Origin: DATJGF01 sp035495315
GTDB lineage: Bacteria > Verrucomicrobiota > Verrucomicrobiia > Limisphaerales > UBA8199
Reading direction: 5' to 3'
DNA length: 64,000 nucleotides
Assembly (NCBI GenBank): GCA_035495315.1
Contig: DATJGF010000242.1
Coordinates: 36,660-100,659 of the forward strand
Shown: positions 34,993 to 44,766 of the stretch, one piece after another
How the letters are laid out: every line of letters begins with the position of its first letter
Numbering within the stretch: position 1 is the stretch's first letter
Position numbers and translations under genes: made by a program
Notes under the pieces: generated by a model
What the model was told of the DNA's origin: nothing
The model's database searches: none
Seen by the model: the letters and a program-made list of their open reading frames with translations, nothing else

Positions 34993-35364
34993 ATGAAAAT
35001 TAAGCTAATGTCCGTTTGCTGCGTAGCAGCCCTGGGTTTTGGGACCGCCTCGCCTGCCCTTGCCAACACCAACCCTGATGCGGCCTTCTTCGATGCCGTG
35101 CTCGGCCGGCCGGTGGGTTTTGCCGCCACCGTCATCGGCAGCGCGGCATTTGTGATCAGTTTGCCCTTCACGGCTCCGTCTGGCAGCATTAAGTCAACCG
35201 CCGATTCTTTAGTCGGTAAGCCAGGGCGATTTACCTTCACGCGGCCGTTGGGCGATTTCAGTTATCCCCATAACCACAATCATCAACACTATATGACGGG
35301 ACCAGAAACTGCCCAAAAACCCGTCAAACGTGCCCAGACTGTCGATCATTCAAAGCCGCTCTGA
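34993..35364 (+). CDS. Small exported protein, 'DAAFFD...PFTAPSGS' family
   Basis: The 123-residue protein has a signal peptide (KIKLMSVCCVAALGFGTASPALA). The mature part, with DAAFFDAVLGRPVGFAATVIG, SLPFTAPSGSIKSTADSLVGKPGRFTFTRPLGDF, resembles a small family of exported proteins in gamma-proteobacteria and others that are misnamed multidrug transporters. It has one hydrophobic hairpin and a His-rich tail (PHNHNHQHY). AAGGAAA before ATG 34993 sets the start. Function unknown. Confidence 0.7.
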   Translation: MKIKLMSVCCVAALGFGTASPALANTNPDAAFFDAVLGRPVGFAATVIGSAAFVISLPFTAPSGSIKSTADSLVGKPGRFTFTRPLGDFSYPHNHNHQHYMTGPETAQKPVKRAQTVDHSKPL

Positions 35365-35451
35365 TTGGTAGCACGTCTGCTTCGCACCACGCGCTCTCAT
35401 CGCGTAATTAGTCCGGTGCTGGAATCGCCAGTATTGATGGGTTAGTGTTAG

Positions 35452-35823
35452 ATGGGAGGTGGCGAAGTGGAATCAGGGATAACCGAACCAACCAAGACGG
35501 CCAGAAACGCAATCGATCCGGAAGTCTTTGGTGAGGTCCAAATTATCCTCGCCGAAAAGCGGACCGCGCTCGCTGTGTTGCGGACCGGTATTGCAGTTTT
35601 CGCGCTGCCGCTGTCGGTCCTAAGCTTTCTGGTCGTTACCTCAAAGTACTACGAACCGGGTCGAGTGTTGCACTTCCTTGTGCCCTTGCTGGTTCTGAGT
35701 GCGGCACTGTCGCTCTTCGGTGGTTATCTGGTCGTCCATTCCTTGCTCCGCGCTCGGCACTACGACCGGTTAATCAATCGGCTCAAAAACCAGTACGGCG
35801 CAATTGCCGAATTTCTCAAATAA
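35452..35823 (+). CDS. DUF202-like small membrane protein
   Basis: The 123-residue protein shows ILAEKRTALAVLRTGIAVFALPLSVLSFLV, the N-terminal signature of DUF202 membrane proteins, a second transmembrane helix (FLVPLLVLSAALSLFGGYLVV), and a C-terminal basic helix. ATG 35452 opens the frame. Upstream gene on the same strand is the exported protein, 87 bases away. Function unknown. Confidence 0.7.
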   Translation: MGGGEVESGITEPTKTARNAIDPEVFGEVQIILAEKRTALAVLRTGIAVFALPLSVLSFLVVTSKYYEPGRVLHFLVPLLVLSAALSLFGGYLVVHSLLRARHYDRLINRLKNQYGAIAEFLK

Positions 35824-35865
35824 TATTCTCGGTGGTACCGCGCTGGACCTCGATACGTAAGCAAG

Positions 35866-37287
35866 TCAATCGTGTACCTGCTTCGTCATCTCCATCCCCA
35901 GCTGCAGTAACTTCTTCACTCCTTGGTCCGTTGCGGCTTCGGCATAAATCCTCAGGATGGGCTCGGTTCCCGAGCCCCGCAGCATCAACCACGAGGAATC
36001 CTGTGCGGTATATTTCACCCCGTCGTACGCCTTTACTTCAGCCAATGGCGAACGCAGCAATTTCTGCGGTGGATTCTCCTGCAGGAATTCCATCAAGGCG
36101 CCACGTTTCTCCAAGGGGAACTGGGTATCGATCCGACCGTAGCGATGCGGACCAAACTGCTTCTCGAGACGGTCTATCAATCTATTTACCGAAACGCGTT
36201 CCGTCGCCAATAGCTCCAGCAAGAGCATGCCGGCCGCGATCCCGTCGCGCTCGGGGATGTGTCCGGCAAAGGCAATACCACCGCTTTCCTCCGCCCCCAA
36301 AAGCACTCCACCCTTGATGATTTCGGCGGCAATGTACTTAAAACCGACCCCTGTTTCTGTGAGCTCCAGTCCGTAAGCCCGTGCCATCTTATCCACCATC
36401 GAAGTGGTGGTCAGTGCTTTGACGACTCGTCCCCGGCCCTGGCGGTTTATGTAAAAGTGATGCAGGAGCAGGCAAATCAGCTGATGCGTCGATAGGCTCC
36501 TTCCGTGGCCGTCCATACCACCCACGCGATCGGCGTCGCCATCGGTTACCAGACAGATATCGTGCGGATGCTTCTTCAGGTAGGCAGCGCTGCGACCATA
36601 GTTCTTCTCGATCGGCTCCGGATTGATTCCACCAAACAGCGGATCGTGCGCCCCGTTCAAGGTCGTCACCTTGCACGTCGTGCCCGCAAGCAACTGGTCA
36701 AAACAGCCGGCGCCAACGCCAAACATCGCTTCGTGAGCAACGCGCAGCTTCGAGCGGGCAATCAACTTAAAGTCAACCAGTCGCTTTATCGCCGCGTAAT
36801 GCGCCGGCCGCAGGTCGCGCACAACGATTCGACGTTCCTTCACAGCCTGATCAAATCCTTCAGATTTCACCGGCTGCCCATTCAACATCGCTTCGACCGC
36901 CTGGCACGTCGCCGGCTCCGCCGACCCGCCCCAATAAGCCTTAAGCTTAAAGCCGTTGAATTTTGGAGGATTGTGGCTAGCAGTGATCATTACGCCCCCA
37001 ATAGCCCTGTTCTGCTTCACTGCCAGGGAGACCGCCGGCGTCGGGGTTGGTTCAGGCGTCAAAACCACCTCGAATTCGTTCGCGGCAAGAACTTCGGCGG
37101 CCCGACGCGCGAACTCATCTGATAGAAAGCGCCGGTCGTAACCGACAATAACTTTCGGTTCGGTACCTGCAGCCGGATTGGCGCGCCAATAGTCAGCGCT
37201 GGCCTGGGCGACTCGCTCAACATTGGCAAAGGTAAATCCGTCAGCAATTACCGCCCTCCAGCCATCGGTACCGAATTTAATTTGCAT
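35866..37287 (-). CDS. Phosphoglucomutase/phosphomannomutase family protein
   Basis: The 473-residue alpha-D-phosphohexomutase has the N-terminal FGTDGWRAVI, the phosphoserine S104 in TASHNPP, the metal loop DGDADR (249-254), the sugar loop GAEESGG and the phosphate loop RGSGTEP near the end. It interconverts sugar 1- and 6-phosphates. Whether glucose, mannose or glucosamine is favoured cannot be fixed. It follows rpe with a long hairpin in between. Confidence 0.93.
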   Translation of the reverse strand: MQIKFGTDGWRAVIADGFTFANVERVAQASADYWRANPAAGTEPKVIVGYDRRFLSDEFARRAAEVLAANEFEVVLTPEPTPTPAVSLAVKQNRAIGGVMITASHNPPKFNGFKLKAYWGGSAEPATCQAVEAMLNGQPVKSEGFDQAVKERRIVVRDLRPAHYAAIKRLVDFKLIARSKLRVAHEAMFGVGAGCFDQLLAGTTCKVTTLNGAHDPLFGGINPEPIEKNYGRSAAYLKKHPHDICLVTDGDADRVGGMDGHGRSLSTHQLICLLLHHFYINRQGRGRVVKALTTTSMVDKMARAYGLELTETGVGFKYIAAEIIKGGVLLGAEESGGIAFAGHIPERDGIAAGMLLLELLATERVSVNRLIDRLEKQFGPHRYGRIDTQFPLEKRGALMEFLQENPPQKLLRSPLAEVKAYDGVKYTAQDSSWLMLRGSGTEPILRIYAEAATDQGVKKLLQLGMEMTKQVHD

Positions 37288-37341
37288 TGATGAAAAACCT
37301 TAACGCAAACGCGACCAGACACAACGCAGGTTAGTGCTCTA

Positions 37342-37413
37342 TCGGAAGGACGAGTTCGACAAGTCCCCTATCAAGTTTCGGGTAAATGGGACTCGTAGAA
37401 CTCGTTCTTCCGA
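37342..37413. terminator. Long imperfect inverted repeat between rpe and the phosphohexomutase gene
   Basis: Two 26-base arms (37342-37367 and 37388-37413) pair with only three mismatches around a 20-base loop. The stem starts 4 bases after the rpe stop on the minus strand. There is no T tract, so it may work as a stabilising 3' structure or an attenuator rather than a classical intrinsic terminator. Confidence 0.6.
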
Positions 37414-37416
37414 AAG

Positions 37417-38103
37417 TCATGCTGTTTCAGGCAGCAGTGCTTTCGGTTTTGCCGCCTCAACCAGCTTTCTGATCTTGCGCACTGCTGCGCCCAAATTCTT
37501 CTGCCCGAAGAGCGCCGTGCCGCTGATGAACGTATCAGCCCCGGCTTGTGCGCATTCCGGTGCGGTCTTGAAATCAACCCCGCCGTCGACACCAATATCG
37601 TAGTTGAGATTTTTCTCTTGTCGCCACGCATAGGCCTGCTGGATTTTGGGCAACGTTTCGTAAATAAACGACTGCCCGCCAAACCCCGGGTTCACGGTCA
37701 TAATCAGCAACGCATCGACCTGGTCGAGGTACGGCTGCACGTGTGCAATAGCTGTCGGTGGGTTGATCGCCAGGCCAACCCGTTTGCCTAGTGATTTGAT
37801 CTTCCAAATCAGCGCGGTGACGTGCTCGCCCAACTCGACATGAATGTTCATCTGGTCAGCGCCTGCGCGTGCAAAGGCCTCCAACAGGATCTCCGGTTTG
37901 GTGCACATCAGGTGCACATCAAAAAACAGGCGCGTCAACGGACGCACTGTCTTTACCACGGCGGGTCCGAAGGAAATATTCGGCACGAAATGGCCGTCCA
38001 TGATGTCGAGGTGCAACCGATCGGCTCCAGAGCGGTCCACCCGCTCCGTCTCTTTGGCCAGGCGCGCAAAATTGGCGGCGAGCAATGAGGGCGCAATAAA
38101 CAC
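37417..38103 (-). CDS. rpe: Ribulose-phosphate 3-epimerase
   Basis: The 228-residue TIM barrel interconverts ribulose-5-phosphate and xylulose-5-phosphate in the pentose phosphate pathway. Motifs: IAPSLLAANFARL, HLDIMDGHFVPNISFG (metal ligands His and Asp), FDVHLM, INPPT, VNPGFGGQSF and IGVDGGVDF. Length is normal. Start ATG 38103. Confidence 0.96.
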   Translation of the reverse strand: MFIAPSLLAANFARLAKETERVDRSGADRLHLDIMDGHFVPNISFGPAVVKTVRPLTRLFFDVHLMCTKPEILLEAFARAGADQMNIHVELGEHVTALIWKIKSLGKRVGLAINPPTAIAHVQPYLDQVDALLIMTVNPGFGGQSFIYETLPKIQQAYAWRQEKNLNYDIGVDGGVDFKTAPECAQAGADTFISGTALFGQKNLGAAVRKIRKLVEAAKPKALLPETA

Positions 38104-38164
38104 CGCGATACGCTACGGAGCGACGCGCCGCTTGTCGATGGAGGAATTTGGACGCTTGTATTGC

Positions 38165-38237
38165 CTCAGGTATTGGTGGGGCCTCCTCGCCGAGGGGGCC
38201 GGGCCACGGTGGTTTCGGCGAAACCGCCTTACCTGAG
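38165..38237. repeat. Three-way-junction structured element between ftsH and rpe
   Basis: Outer stem CTCAGGTA (38165-38172)/TACCTGAG (38230-38237), 8 bp, encloses two 9-bp hairpins with 3-base loops: 38180-38200 (one G-U pair) and 38208-38228 (one G-U pair). All pairs were checked base by base. It can fold on either strand. It is not a tRNA: it lacks an anticodon arm and T-loop bases. It may be a dispersed structured repeat or a processed RNA element. Confidence 0.6.
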
Positions 38238-38262
38238 TGAGGCTATACGCGGAATGGACGCT

Positions 38263-40278
38263 TTAGACCGCGGCGGGCGCTGGCGATGCCAGGCCGCCCG
38301 GTAATTTGGGCGGCGCAGGTTTCCCCGGAGCCTCGGGCAACGGTGTTCCGGCGGGCGCGCCGTGCGGCGGCTCGACTTGCGGGGTGGGCGGAGGTGGGGT
38401 GAAAACGCCGGTGCGAACGATCTGCTCGACCTGCTGGCCATCGAGGGTCTCGTATTCGAGCAAGGATTTGGCGATGAGCTCCAACTTGTCCAGATTGGTC
38501 GTAATAAGGTCTTTGGCGGCCTTATACGCCTCATCAATGATCTTCTTAACCTCGCCATCGATTTCCTGCGCGGTAAACTCGCTATATACTTTCGCCCGCG
38601 CCATTTCGCGACCGAGGAAGATGTATTCGTCGTCATCGCCGTATTGGACCATGCCGAGGCGATCACTCATGCCCCATTGCATCACCATCGCGCGAGCCAT
38701 ATTGGTCGCCTGCTGAATGTCTCCGGCAGCTCCGCTGGAGATATCGCCGGAAACGATCTCTTCCGCGATTCGGCCCGCCATCGTCACCGCAATCATATCC
38801 AGCATCTCTTTGCGGCGCCGGTTCAGCACGTCAGTCTTGGGCAGCGACATCGTCGAACCAAGCGACTGACCGCGTGGGATGATCGTTACCTTGTGCAGCG
38901 GATGCGTGTGCTGAAGCAAAACATTGACTAGCGCGTGCCCAGCCTCGTGCCAGGCGGTAAAGCGTTTCTCTTCATCCGTCATTGCCAGACTGCGCCGCTC
39001 GCGGCCCCAGCGCACCTTGTCGCGCGCCTCCTCGAGCTCTTCCATGTTGACCGCCTTTTTGTTCTCGCTCGCCGCAAGCAAAGCGGCCTCGTTCAGCAGG
39101 TTCGCCAACTCCGCGCCAGAATAACCCGGCGTGCCTCGGGCGATCACTGAAAGATCGACTGAAGGCGCCAGTTTCACGTTCTTGGCGTGCACTTTCAAAA
39201 TGGCTTCGCGACCGCGCACATCGGGCAGGTTCACCGTGACCTGCCGGTCAAAGCGTCCCGGGCGAAGCAATGCGGGATCGAGAACATCAGGCCTATTTGT
39301 CGCCGCGATTATGATAATCCCTTCCTGGGTATCGAAACCATCCATCTCGACCAGCAACGCATTGAGCGTTTGCTCGCGCTCGTCGTTGCCACCACCTAGT
39401 CCGTGCCCACGGCTCCGCCCAACTGCATCAATCTCGTCGATGAAGATCAGGCACGGAGTGTTCTTGCGGGCCTGCTCGAACATATCGCGCACCCGGCTGG
39501 CACCAACACCAACGAACATCTCAACAAAATCTGACCCGCTGATGCTGAAAAACGCGGCATCCGCTTCTCCAGCGATAGCTTTGGCCAAAAGCGTCTTGCC
39601 CGTCCCCGGAGGACCTACCATTAAAATACCCTTCGGTATGCGGCCACCCAAACGCTGGAATTTCTTCGGGTCCTTCAGGAACTCCACAAGCTCGGAAACC
39701 TCTTCGATGGCTTCGTCTATGCCGGCAACGTCCTTAAACGTCGTCTTGTTGCGCTCCTTGGCCAATAGCCTCGCCTTACTCTTCCCAAAGCTCAACGCGC
39801 CTTTGCCCGCCATTTTAATCTGGCGAATGAAAAAGAACCAAATCAACGCCGCAATGATAATGAATGGCAGCACGCTAACCGCCACGCTCATCAGCATCGT
39901 ATTCGGCTCGTGAGGCTCGAACTGGGGCTTCTGGTAAAGCTTCTCCTCCATGTTGGGCGTCAGACGCACCTTGGCGCGGAATGGCACCTCAGTTTTGGTC
40001 CCATCCCGGTAATACTTCCCGATCACTTCATGGAGCTCGGGGTTCTGGGGACTATAATTAATAGTCGCTGAAGCAATCTGGTTGGACTCAACGAGTTGCT
40101 GGAACTTGTATTGTGTCAGAACCTCGCCAGGGGCATCCATCCGCTCCTTAAAGAGCATCAAGAGAATTATTCCCCCGAAAATCGCAATCCAAACCAGCCA
40201 AGTGCGCGGCGGGACCTTGAATTCGCCCGTTTTTCTCGAGTTCTTGTCGTCGTCGTTATATCTATTGTCTTCTGGCAT
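38263..40278 (-). CDS. ftsH: ATP-dependent zinc metalloprotease FtsH
   Basis: A 671-residue inner-membrane AAA protease that degrades misassembled membrane proteins and regulators. It has TM1 (about 25-43), a periplasmic domain, TM2 (about 128-152), Walker A GPPGTGKT (222-229), Walker B LIFIDEIDAVGR, the arginine finger region RRPGRFDR and the zinc site H444-E-A-G-H448 with a downstream Asp ligand. The last 50 residues are Pro/Ala-rich, longer than in E. coli. ATG 40278 is chosen because the upstream extension lacks family content. It follows tilS on the same strand, the common tilS-ftsH order. Confidence 0.96.
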   Translation of the reverse strand: MPEDNRYNDDDKNSRKTGEFKVPPRTWLVWIAIFGGIILLMLFKERMDAPGEVLTQYKFQQLVESNQIASATINYSPQNPELHEVIGKYYRDGTKTEVPFRAKVRLTPNMEEKLYQKPQFEPHEPNTMLMSVAVSVLPFIIIAALIWFFFIRQIKMAGKGALSFGKSKARLLAKERNKTTFKDVAGIDEAIEEVSELVEFLKDPKKFQRLGGRIPKGILMVGPPGTGKTLLAKAIAGEADAAFFSISGSDFVEMFVGVGASRVRDMFEQARKNTPCLIFIDEIDAVGRSRGHGLGGGNDEREQTLNALLVEMDGFDTQEGIIIIAATNRPDVLDPALLRPGRFDRQVTVNLPDVRGREAILKVHAKNVKLAPSVDLSVIARGTPGYSGAELANLLNEAALLAASENKKAVNMEELEEARDKVRWGRERRSLAMTDEEKRFTAWHEAGHALVNVLLQHTHPLHKVTIIPRGQSLGSTMSLPKTDVLNRRRKEMLDMIAVTMAGRIAEEIVSGDISSGAAGDIQQATNMARAMVMQWGMSDRLGMVQYGDDDEYIFLGREMARAKVYSEFTAQEIDGEVKKIIDEAYKAAKDLITTNLDKLELIAKSLLEYETLDGQQVEQIVRTGVFTPPPPTPQVEPPHGAPAGTPLPEAPGKPAPPKLPGGLASPAPAAV

Positions 40279-40338
40279 TTTTATGCAATTCGGCTGGGCA
40301 AAGCTACCACCATACCCCGGGGGCCGCAACCCGTGGAA

Positions 40339-41880
40339 TTAAAGCCTTTGCCAGCGCCATTGCAAGCGGCGATTTGTGGCGTTTGTAAGCTTAAATCGTT
40401 CCGAAATGCGCATTCCTTCGATCCAAAACACCTCGCCTGTGGCCGAAACTCCCAAAACCAGCTCATGGCGGCGCCTACGCGGCACCTTCTGATTAACAAA
40501 GAAATCCTGCAACTTGACCTCCGATTTCATCCCAATCGGCTGAAACCGGTCACCGGCCTGCCAATGCCGAAGGAGAATGCGATTCCCCACTCGATCGGCA
40601 TCAAACCACTCGGATCCCGCTTTGCCAGCACGAAACGGCCATTTCCGTCCATGTACGAGCTTCCAGCCAACCTGGATACCGTCAAAACTGGTTTCTCCAG
40701 ATACGGCGTCCAGTTCGACGAGCTTTTGACCACCAGGTACAACGGAAGTTTGTCGCCGTTGTTCGGCGACTATCCCCTGGAGATCACGAATTACGAAAAA
40801 AGGGCGCGCGGCCTTAAGACCAGGGCGCTTGGCCGGACTGACACATACAGGCCGATTTGCGTTTAACCTCAATTGTTCGATCAACTCAAAATCCGGAACA
40901 ATCCCGTGGGTAAGAAGTTCCAACTGCAACACACGACGCTGCACCGCAAGCGCCAGATCCTCAAATCCTTCCCTGCCACTCCGCACTCCGCATTTCACAC
41001 GCGGCATTTGTGCGAGCCATCCGCGAGCAGCCTCGCCGACAAAATCCGCCTCGGCCGTCGTTATATCCAGAACACGGCTTACAACAGCCTCCAAGGCAGG
41101 CTGGTAATGCTCCCTTAAAAGCGGCAGCAACTCATGTCGTACCCGGTTGCGTTGAAATTCTATACACTCGTTGCTGGCGTCCTCACGAAAGCGCACTCTA
41201 TTTTCGGCGGCATAGCCGGCCAGCGTAGCTCGCATCTCTCCCAACAATGGCCGCACCAGTTCGATTCGCTTGTCAAATGGCGATGGGCTTCGCCATTGCA
41301 TTCCACGCAGGCCCTGGCTGCCGCTCCCCCGCAACAAGCGCAAGAAAAATAGCTCGAGCTGATCGTTTGCGTGATGGGCCAGGGCAATAGTGCGAACTTT
41401 TAACCGGGCCGCGGTCTGCGCCAAAAACTGGTGCCTTGCCTTCCGCGCCGCCATTTCGAGGGAGAGCTTCTCATGGCGAGCAACTTCAGCCACATCTTTA
41501 TTACCGATGACGGCGGGCAGCCCAAAGGCCATCGCGGTTCGCCCTACCAAACGGGCGTCTGCTTCGCTGCTTCGGCCGCGAAGCCGGTGATTGAGGTGAG
41601 CGACCGTCAATTTCCAGCCGTTGCGCGGCGCGGCCGCATGCATCAGGTGCAGCAGCACCATTGAGTCCAGACCACCGGAGACGGCAACCAGGATCCGTTG
41701 TCGGGATTTAAAGAGGCGCCGTTCGGCGATCGTTCTGCAGAATTGCTGGGTCAACCCATTCACCAAGTCTAAATTTGGCGAAAACGAGCAGACATTAGAA
41801 GGTTTTTTGGCCTGACAACCCGGGGAATTTAAAACGTCAATCAACGTAAAGAACTCGATTTGAACCTGTTCCGCAGTCAT
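40339..41880 (-). CDS. tilS: tRNA(Ile)-lysidine synthase
   Basis: The 513-residue protein attaches lysine to C34 of tRNA-Ile(CAU) so that it reads AUA. The PP-loop SGGLDS (68-73), VAHLNHRLRGRSSEAD, AHHANDQLELFFLRLLRGSG and FREDASNE are TilS signatures, and the C-terminal substrate-binding domain ends with ILLRHWQAGDRFQP and FFVNQKVPRRRR. An N-terminal stretch of about 60 residues precedes the core, so a later start is possible. Gene order tilS-ftsH is conserved in many bacteria. Confidence 0.93.
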   Translation of the reverse strand: MTAEQVQIEFFTLIDVLNSPGCQAKKPSNVCSFSPNLDLVNGLTQQFCRTIAERRLFKSRQRILVAVSGGLDSMVLLHLMHAAAPRNGWKLTVAHLNHRLRGRSSEADARLVGRTAMAFGLPAVIGNKDVAEVARHEKLSLEMAARKARHQFLAQTAARLKVRTIALAHHANDQLELFFLRLLRGSGSQGLRGMQWRSPSPFDKRIELVRPLLGEMRATLAGYAAENRVRFREDASNECIEFQRNRVRHELLPLLREHYQPALEAVVSRVLDITTAEADFVGEAARGWLAQMPRVKCGVRSGREGFEDLALAVQRRVLQLELLTHGIVPDFELIEQLRLNANRPVCVSPAKRPGLKAARPFFVIRDLQGIVAEQRRQTSVVPGGQKLVELDAVSGETSFDGIQVGWKLVHGRKWPFRAGKAGSEWFDADRVGNRILLRHWQAGDRFQPIGMKSEVKLQDFFVNQKVPRRRRHELVLGVSATGEVFWIEGMRISERFKLTNATNRRLQWRWQRL

Positions 41881-42000
41881 CGCGAAAACTCATTTTGGCT
41901 GCACTTGGTTCTGAGCTTCACCTTCCTTCTCAAAACAGAAATTCCTCTTGACTAAGTTTTCGTGCGGGAGGAGTCTAGGCGCAGAATCACCCCTGACACT

Positions 42001-44766
42001 ATGATCGGCAAATCGCTTTCCCATTATCGTATCCTGGCAAAACTTGGCGCCGGGGGTATGGGAGAGGTCTATGAGGCGGAAGACATTCAGCTCGGCCGCC
42101 GCGTGGCCATCAAGTTTTTGCCTGAGGCTTTGCGCGCCAGGCCGCAGACCCTGGAACGATTCCAGCGCGAAGCCCGTGCGCTCGCCGCGCTAAATCATCC
42201 CAACATTGTTACGATCTTCTCGGTGGAGCAAGCCAATGGATATGATTTTTTAACGATGGAAAAGGTGGAAGGCCGGCCATTGGACGACCTGATCCCCGAG
42301 CACGGTTTCGATCTGGATAGACTCTTCAGTTACGCCATCCCGCTGGCCGATGCTCTCGCAGCGGCTCACGAAAAGGGCTTCGGCCATCGCGACTTGAAAC
42401 CCTCGAACGTCATGGTGACTGGTCGCGGGCAGATCAAAGTGATCGACTTTGGCTTGGCTAAATTGTTCGAGTCGGAAGAGTCCGCCGTGCATTCTGAGGC
42501 GCCCACGGCGCCGCAAGTCACACGCCAGGGACAAATTCTCGGTACCCCGGCTTACATGTCTCCCGAGCAGATCGAGGGCCGCAAGGTAGACCACCGCACA
42601 GATATTTTTTCCCTCGGCATTCTGCTGTTCGAACTGGCGACGGGCAAACGGCCTTTCCGGGGGGACAGCTCGATGGCCATCATGTCGTCGGTCCTCCGCG
42701 ATTCGCCTCCCTCTTTAAACGAGTTGAAGGCGGGCCTGCCGGAACATTTGGGGCGGATTGTGCGGCATTGCTTACAGAAAAGCCCGGATGATCGCTATCA
42801 GTCGGCCCTGGATGTGCGCAATGAACTCAAGGATTTGCAAACCGAAACCCGGCTCACCCCACCACCGCCAGCGACTGTGGCGCATGGACCCCAATCGAGC
42901 TCAGCACGTCCAGGCTGGAAACCTTACGCCGTGCCGGCAGGTTTGATCATTGTGCTACTGCTGGTTCTAGTGAGTTGGCGGCCATGGGCCCGTAAGCAAC
43001 CTAACACCACCGCAGCGTCGCAAAACTCGAGTGCCGAACCGACCACCTCCGCGAAGCGCCCCATTCTCATGCAGCTCCAACCGGCGCGTCAGTTAACCTA
43101 TGACCCCGGGCTGGAGGATTGGCCGGCCTGGTCGCCCGACGGAGAACGGATCGTCTATGCGGCAGATGCAGACGGTTTCAAAAACCTGTTCGTCCGCTCG
43201 CTTAAGACCGATCAGGTCACCCGGCTAACCCACACGAACCGCGATGAAATCATGCCGGCCTGGAACCCGGCCAATCCCGACGAGATTGTGTTCGGGCGCA
43301 GTCAGCAGGATGGAGGCAAGCTCGAGCTAAGCGATGTCTACGCGGGACATTTTTCTGAAGGCGGCGACCTCTGGAAGCTTGATCTTAAGACTGGTCAACA
43401 GACGCTTTTGACACGCGGTGGCTACAACCCCACCTTTGCCACCAACGGCCTGCTGGCGTTCCATCGCAACGTCCCGGAAGTACCAGGGGTCAGAATTTGG
43501 ACCTGTGATAGCGACGGTCGGCATTTGGAAATGCAGACCCGAGATGATTCGAGCGCCGTTTCCCATCTGGAGCCGAGCCTGGCGCCGGATGGCTCTAAAA
43601 TCGTGTTCTGCCGCGAGGAAAAGAACATGACCAGCCTCTGGGTGATCGATTTGAAGACGCGTCAGCAATTCCCTCTGACTTCCAATTGGCTATACCTCCA
43701 GCCAACGTGGTCGCCTTCCGGCCACCATATCTATTTCTCTTCTTACCTGGGCCGAAGCGGCATGAACATATGGCGCATTGCGGTCGGACCGGACGGCAAG
43801 GCGACCGCCGACCCAGAGCCGGTCACTTCTGGACAAGGCGCGGACGTGCATCCCGCGCTTTCGCCGGATGGCAGCAGAATGATATTCTCAATTATGCGGG
43901 CCAACTCGGACATTTGGAAGATGCCGGTGGACCCGGTCACTGGATTCAGCAATGGACCACCGCAGGTTGTGGTGAATACCAGCCGCGAGGACAGCCGCGC
44001 CGCCTGGTCTCCTGATGAACAATGGATCGCCTTCAACTCGGACCGGGACGACGGAAATATGAACTTGTGGCTGCATCCCATGGCCGGGGGCAGTGACGTC
44101 CAAATCACTCATGGTCCGGGCGGCGATTACCAGGCGGACTGGGCGCCAGATGCGAAGGCACTCGTCTTCTTTTCGCTGCGCTCCGGCAATGCCGACATCT
44201 GGACCGTCGAGCTCGACCAGCAAAAAAAAGCCGCCGCGCCGCCGCGCCAACTTACCACCGATTCTCACCAGGACATGAACCCCTTTGTTTCGCCCGACGG
44301 CAAATATATCGCGTTCATGTCCGACCGCGAGGGACGCGTAGAGGTCTTTGTCATGAACCGGGACGGCAGCGATCAACGCCGCCTGAGCCGGACGGGAACT
44401 GGCGGCCATTTTCTGCGCTGGCGAGGCGAGCAGGTTGCGTTCAACTCTTGGATCGACGAGAAATTTTGTATCGCGTTGGCGAGCCTCGACGGCCAGGTCA
44501 CCAACTGGTTCCCCATCCCAAAGGATACCAAGGTCGGCGGTCATATGTCCTTTTCGCGAGATGGTTCCGCCTTCCTGGAAAACTGGAATCACGAAGGGAT
44601 TTATGCTTTTCCTCCTGCCGGAGCCAAACCGCAATTCGTGTTGCACCTCGCCGAGGCGAATGCCCATATCGATTACCCCGTCTGGTCCCCAAGCGGCAAA
44701 TGGGTTCTATTCGATCAAATGACCTCCCAGGGTGGCGACCTGTACCTGGTGGAAGGCTTGGAGTAA
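42001..44766 (+). CDS. Membrane Ser/Thr protein kinase with C-terminal PD40 beta-propeller
   Basis: A 921-residue protein of the PknB type: glycine loop GAGGMG (16-21), VAIK lysine K38, catalytic HRDLKPSN (H129, D131), DFG D149 and the activation segment closing GTPAYMSPEQ. A juxtamembrane linker and one transmembrane helix (about 309-327, AVPAGLIIVLLLVLVSW) lead to an extracytoplasmic region of TolB-like PD40 repeats (DWPAWSPDGERIVYAAD, and at least seven more S-P-D-G units). ATG 42001 gives the standard kinase N-terminus. An in-frame GTG at 41962 is possible. The propeller probably senses a periplasmic ligand. Confidence 0.92.
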   Translation: MIGKSLSHYRILAKLGAGGMGEVYEAEDIQLGRRVAIKFLPEALRARPQTLERFQREARALAALNHPNIVTIFSVEQANGYDFLTMEKVEGRPLDDLIPEHGFDLDRLFSYAIPLADALAAAHEKGFGHRDLKPSNVMVTGRGQIKVIDFGLAKLFESEESAVHSEAPTAPQVTRQGQILGTPAYMSPEQIEGRKVDHRTDIFSLGILLFELATGKRPFRGDSSMAIMSSVLRDSPPSLNELKAGLPEHLGRIVRHCLQKSPDDRYQSALDVRNELKDLQTETRLTPPPPATVAHGPQSSSARPGWKPYAVPAGLIIVLLLVLVSWRPWARKQPNTTAASQNSSAEPTTSAKRPILMQLQPARQLTYDPGLEDWPAWSPDGERIVYAADADGFKNLFVRSLKTDQVTRLTHTNRDEIMPAWNPANPDEIVFGRSQQDGGKLELSDVYAGHFSEGGDLWKLDLKTGQQTLLTRGGYNPTFATNGLLAFHRNVPEVPGVRIWTCDSDGRHLEMQTRDDSSAVSHLEPSLAPDGSKIVFCREEKNMTSLWVIDLKTRQQFPLTSNWLYLQPTWSPSGHHIYFSSYLGRSGMNIWRIAVGPDGKATADPEPVTSGQGADVHPALSPDGSRMIFSIMRANSDIWKMPVDPVTGFSNGPPQVVVNTSREDSRAAWSPDEQWIAFNSDRDDGNMNLWLHPMAGGSDVQITHGPGGDYQADWAPDAKALVFFSLRSGNADIWTVELDQQKKAAAPPRQLTTDSHQDMNPFVSPDGKYIAFMSDREGRVEVFVMNRDGSDQRRLSRTGTGGHFLRWRGEQVAFNSWIDEKFCIALASLDGQVTNWFPIPKDTKVGGHMSFSRDGSAFLENWNHEGIYAFPPAGAKPQFVLHLAEANAHIDYPVWSPSGKWVLFDQMTSQGGDLYLVEGLE

